DNA of 6,774 nucleotides from CBIFWW01 sp966186435 (lineage in GTDB: Bacteria > Pseudomonadota > Gammaproteobacteria > Enterobacterales > Enterobacteriaceae), in contig CBIFWW010000166.1 in the NCBI GenBank assembly GCA_966186435.1, forward strand, positions 1-6,774, written 5' to 3'. Below, in pieces: positions 5,299-6,774 of the stretch (positions within the stretch are counted from its first letter, which is position 1; every line of letters starts with the position of its first letter). A program made the position numbers and the translations under genes. The notes below the pieces were generated by a model, which made no database searches, had not been told where the DNA came from, and was given only the letters and a program-made list of their open reading frames with translations.

Positions 5299-5327
5299 AA
5301 AAAGCCAGTCACAATGACTGGCTTTTT
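5299..5327. terminator. Bidirectional terminator between the PTS operon and rpoC
   Basis: AAAAAGCCAGTCA (5299-5311) and TGACTGGCTTTTT (5315-5327) form a perfect 13-bp stem with a CAA loop. The A-rich left arm and T-rich right arm let it work in both directions. For rpoC, which runs leftward and stops at 5354, it is the expected end of the rpoBC operon; for the PTS genes it is a backup. Confidence 0.88.
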
Positions 5328-5353
5328 ACTCTGGCGGTTAACGCGCCTAACGA

Positions 5354-6774
5354 TTACTCGTTATCGTCGCCACCCAGGCCGGCATTCAGTAGCTCTGCCA
5401 GGCTGGCAGTTGCTTCTTCAGCACTCACCTGCGGCGCAGCTGGCATTTCACCAGCGGCACGGCGGCGCATACGATCCTGGTGGTAGGCATAGCCAGTACC
5501 TGCCGGGATCAGACGACCAACGATAACGTTCTCTTTCAAGCCACGCAGTTCATCGCGTTTACCCGCAACGGCTGCTTCAGTCAGGACACGTGTAGTTTCC
5601 TGGAACGATGCCGCAGAGATGAAGGACTCGGTTGCCAGAGACGCTTTGGTGATACCCAGCAGGTCGCGCGCAAATGTTGCGGCAACTTTGCCATTCGCTT
5701 CCAGATCGCGGTTAGCAATCTTAACGCGAGAGTATTCAACCTGCTCACCTTCGAGGAAGTCGGAGCTACCGGCATTCACGATGGTGGCTTTACGCAGCAT
5801 CTGACGAACGATAACTTCGATGTGTTTATCGTTAATCTTAACGCCTTGCAGACGGTAAACGTCCTGTACTTCGTTGGTGATGTAACGCGTTACCGCGTGT
5901 ACGCCACGAAGACGCAGAATGTCGTGCGGCGCTTCCGGACCGTCGGAAACCACGTCACCACGTTCTACACGTTCACCTTCGAACACGTTGAGCTGACGCC
6001 ATTTCGGAATCATCTCTTCGTACGGTTCGCTACCGTCTACCGGGGTGATAACCAGACGACGTTTCCCTTTGGTTTCTTTACCGAAGGAAATGATGCCGCT
6101 GATTTCAGCCAGGATTGCCGGCTCTTTCGGACGACGTGCTTCGAACAGGTCCGCAACGCGCGGCAGACCACCGGTGATGTCCTTGGTACCGCCGGATTCC
6201 TGCGGAATACGCGCCAGGGTGTCACCAGAGCTGATCTGTACGCCATCTTCCAGCTGAACAATCGCTTTACCCGGCAGGAAGTACTGCGCAGGCATATCGG
6301 TACCCGGGATCAGAACGTCGTTACCCTGAGCATCAACGATTTTCAGTGCCGGACGCAGATCTTTACCACCGGTAGTACGTTCAGCAGAATCCAGAACCAC
6401 CAGAGAAGACAGACCGGTCAGCTCGTCGGTCTGACGAGTAATGGTCTGGCCGTCGATCATGTCAGTGAAGCGGACGAAACCACTCACTTCGGTGATAACC
6501 GGCATGGTATGCGGATCCCAGTTTGCAACGGTTTCACCGCCAGCAACCTGTTCGCCATCGCCTTTAGCCATAACGGAGCCGTAAGGCACTTTATAGCTTT
6601 CTTTGGTACGACCGAATTCGTCGATCAGTTTCAGCTCGGTGTTACGAGAAGTGATAACCAGTTTATTGCTGGAGTTCACAACTGTCTTCGCGTTGCTGAG
6701 TTTCAGGCTACCTTTGTTTTTCACCTGAATGCTGGATTCAGCTGCCGCACGAGATGCCGCACCACCGATGTGGA
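5354..6774 (-). CDS. rpoC: RNA polymerase beta' subunit, C-terminal part
   Basis: This is the 3' third of rpoC; the 5' end lies beyond the right edge. The first full codon (6770-6772) is His936 in E. coli numbering, the catalytic trigger-loop histidine in HIGGAASRAAAE, and the frame runs without gaps to residue 1407, exactly the E. coli length. It covers the trigger loop start, the large lineage-specific insertion SI3 (about 943-1130), the distal trigger helix (around RQMLRKATIVNAG follows later in the tail) and the C-terminal segment with GITKASLATESFISAASFQE and GRLIPAGTGYAYH that packs against the clamp and omega. The tail ends in SLAELLNAGLGG plus acidic residues. A methionine-like start at 6724 is an internal valine GTG, not the true start. 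Sequence is nearly identical to enterobacterial RpoC. Confidence 0.98.
   Translation of the reverse strand, partial: HIGGAASRAAAESSIQVKNKGSLKLSNAKTVVNSSNKLVITSRNTELKLIDEFGRTKESYKVPYGSVMAKGDGEQVAGGETVANWDPHTMPVITEVSGFVRFTDMIDGQTITRQTDELTGLSSLVVLDSAERTTGGKDLRPALKIVDAQGNDVLIPGTDMPAQYFLPGKAIVQLEDGVQISSGDTLARIPQESGGTKDITGGLPRVADLFEARRPKEPAILAEISGIISFGKETKGKRRLVITPVDGSEPYEEMIPKWRQLNVFEGERVERGDVVSDGPEAPHDILRLRGVHAVTRYITNEVQDVYRLQGVKINDKHIEVIVRQMLRKATIVNAGSSDFLEGEQVEYSRVKIANRDLEANGKVAATFARDLLGITKASLATESFISAASFQETTRVLTEAAVAGKRDELRGLKENVIVGRLIPAGTGYAYHQDRMRRRAAGEMPAAPQVSAEEATASLAELLNAGLGGDDNE

Noticed and set aside
5314..6261. Several plus- and minus-strand open frames of 60-74 codons overlapping rpoC
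   Set aside because: They lie in other frames of the highly conserved rpoC coding sequence, have no supporting ribosome binding sites, and resemble no known protein.
1..6774. CRISPR array, insertion sequence, tRNA or phage att site
   Set aside because: I saw no regularly spaced repeats, transposase-like frame, terminal inverted repeats or tRNA cloverleaf on either strand.

Overview
The window reads as chromosomal core sequence from a member of the Enterobacterales. Its order, hupA leader - yjaG - hemE - nudC - rsd - (thi locus) - rpoC, is the E. coli rpoBC-thi-hupA neighbourhood seen in reverse. The proteins are close to their E. coli counterparts, and the RpoC tail would give exactly the E. 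coli length of 1407 residues. Several differences suggest a lineage outside the Escherichia/Salmonella group, perhaps Yersiniaceae or Hafniaceae; that placement is inference.

Layout. Positions 1-184 hold the upstream region and ribosome binding site of a leftward gene, by synteny hupA, whose coding part lies just outside. yjaG (DUF416), hemE (uroporphyrinogen decarboxylase) and nudC (NADH/NAD-capped RNA pyrophosphatase) all run leftward and probably form one operon, nudC-hemE-yjaG. The nfi gene that E. coli has between hemE and yjaG is absent; a 97-bp gap with a strong hairpin lies there. rsd (anti-sigma-70 factor) runs rightward, divergent from nudC.

The thiamin locus is the most unusual part. 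A complete thiC-type TPP riboswitch and thiC-like leader survive, but the roughly 630-codon thiC gene is gone. A 28-codon ORF starts at the old thiC initiation site and its stop overlaps the start of an intact thiE. After thiE there is only a 5' relic of thiF (start codon ATA instead of ATG, about 24 recognisable codons, then a stop); thiS, thiG and thiH are missing. If those genes are not elsewhere, the cell cannot make the pyrimidine or thiazole moieties here and would use ThiE only to join salvaged precursors, still under TPP control.

In the space before rpoC sits a small operon for a lactose/cellobiose-family PTS EIIB and EIIA, with no EIIC. Its promoter region carries two AACCGGTT palindromes of LacI-family (AscG-like) type, 54 bp apart, flanking a good CRP site. 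Two terminators separate it from the convergent 3' part of rpoC (His936 of the trigger loop to the C-terminus), which fills the rest of the window.

I do not see a CRISPR array, defence island, insertion sequence or tRNA/rRNA gene. The novelty here lies in locus erosion and rewiring rather than in a new multi-gene system.
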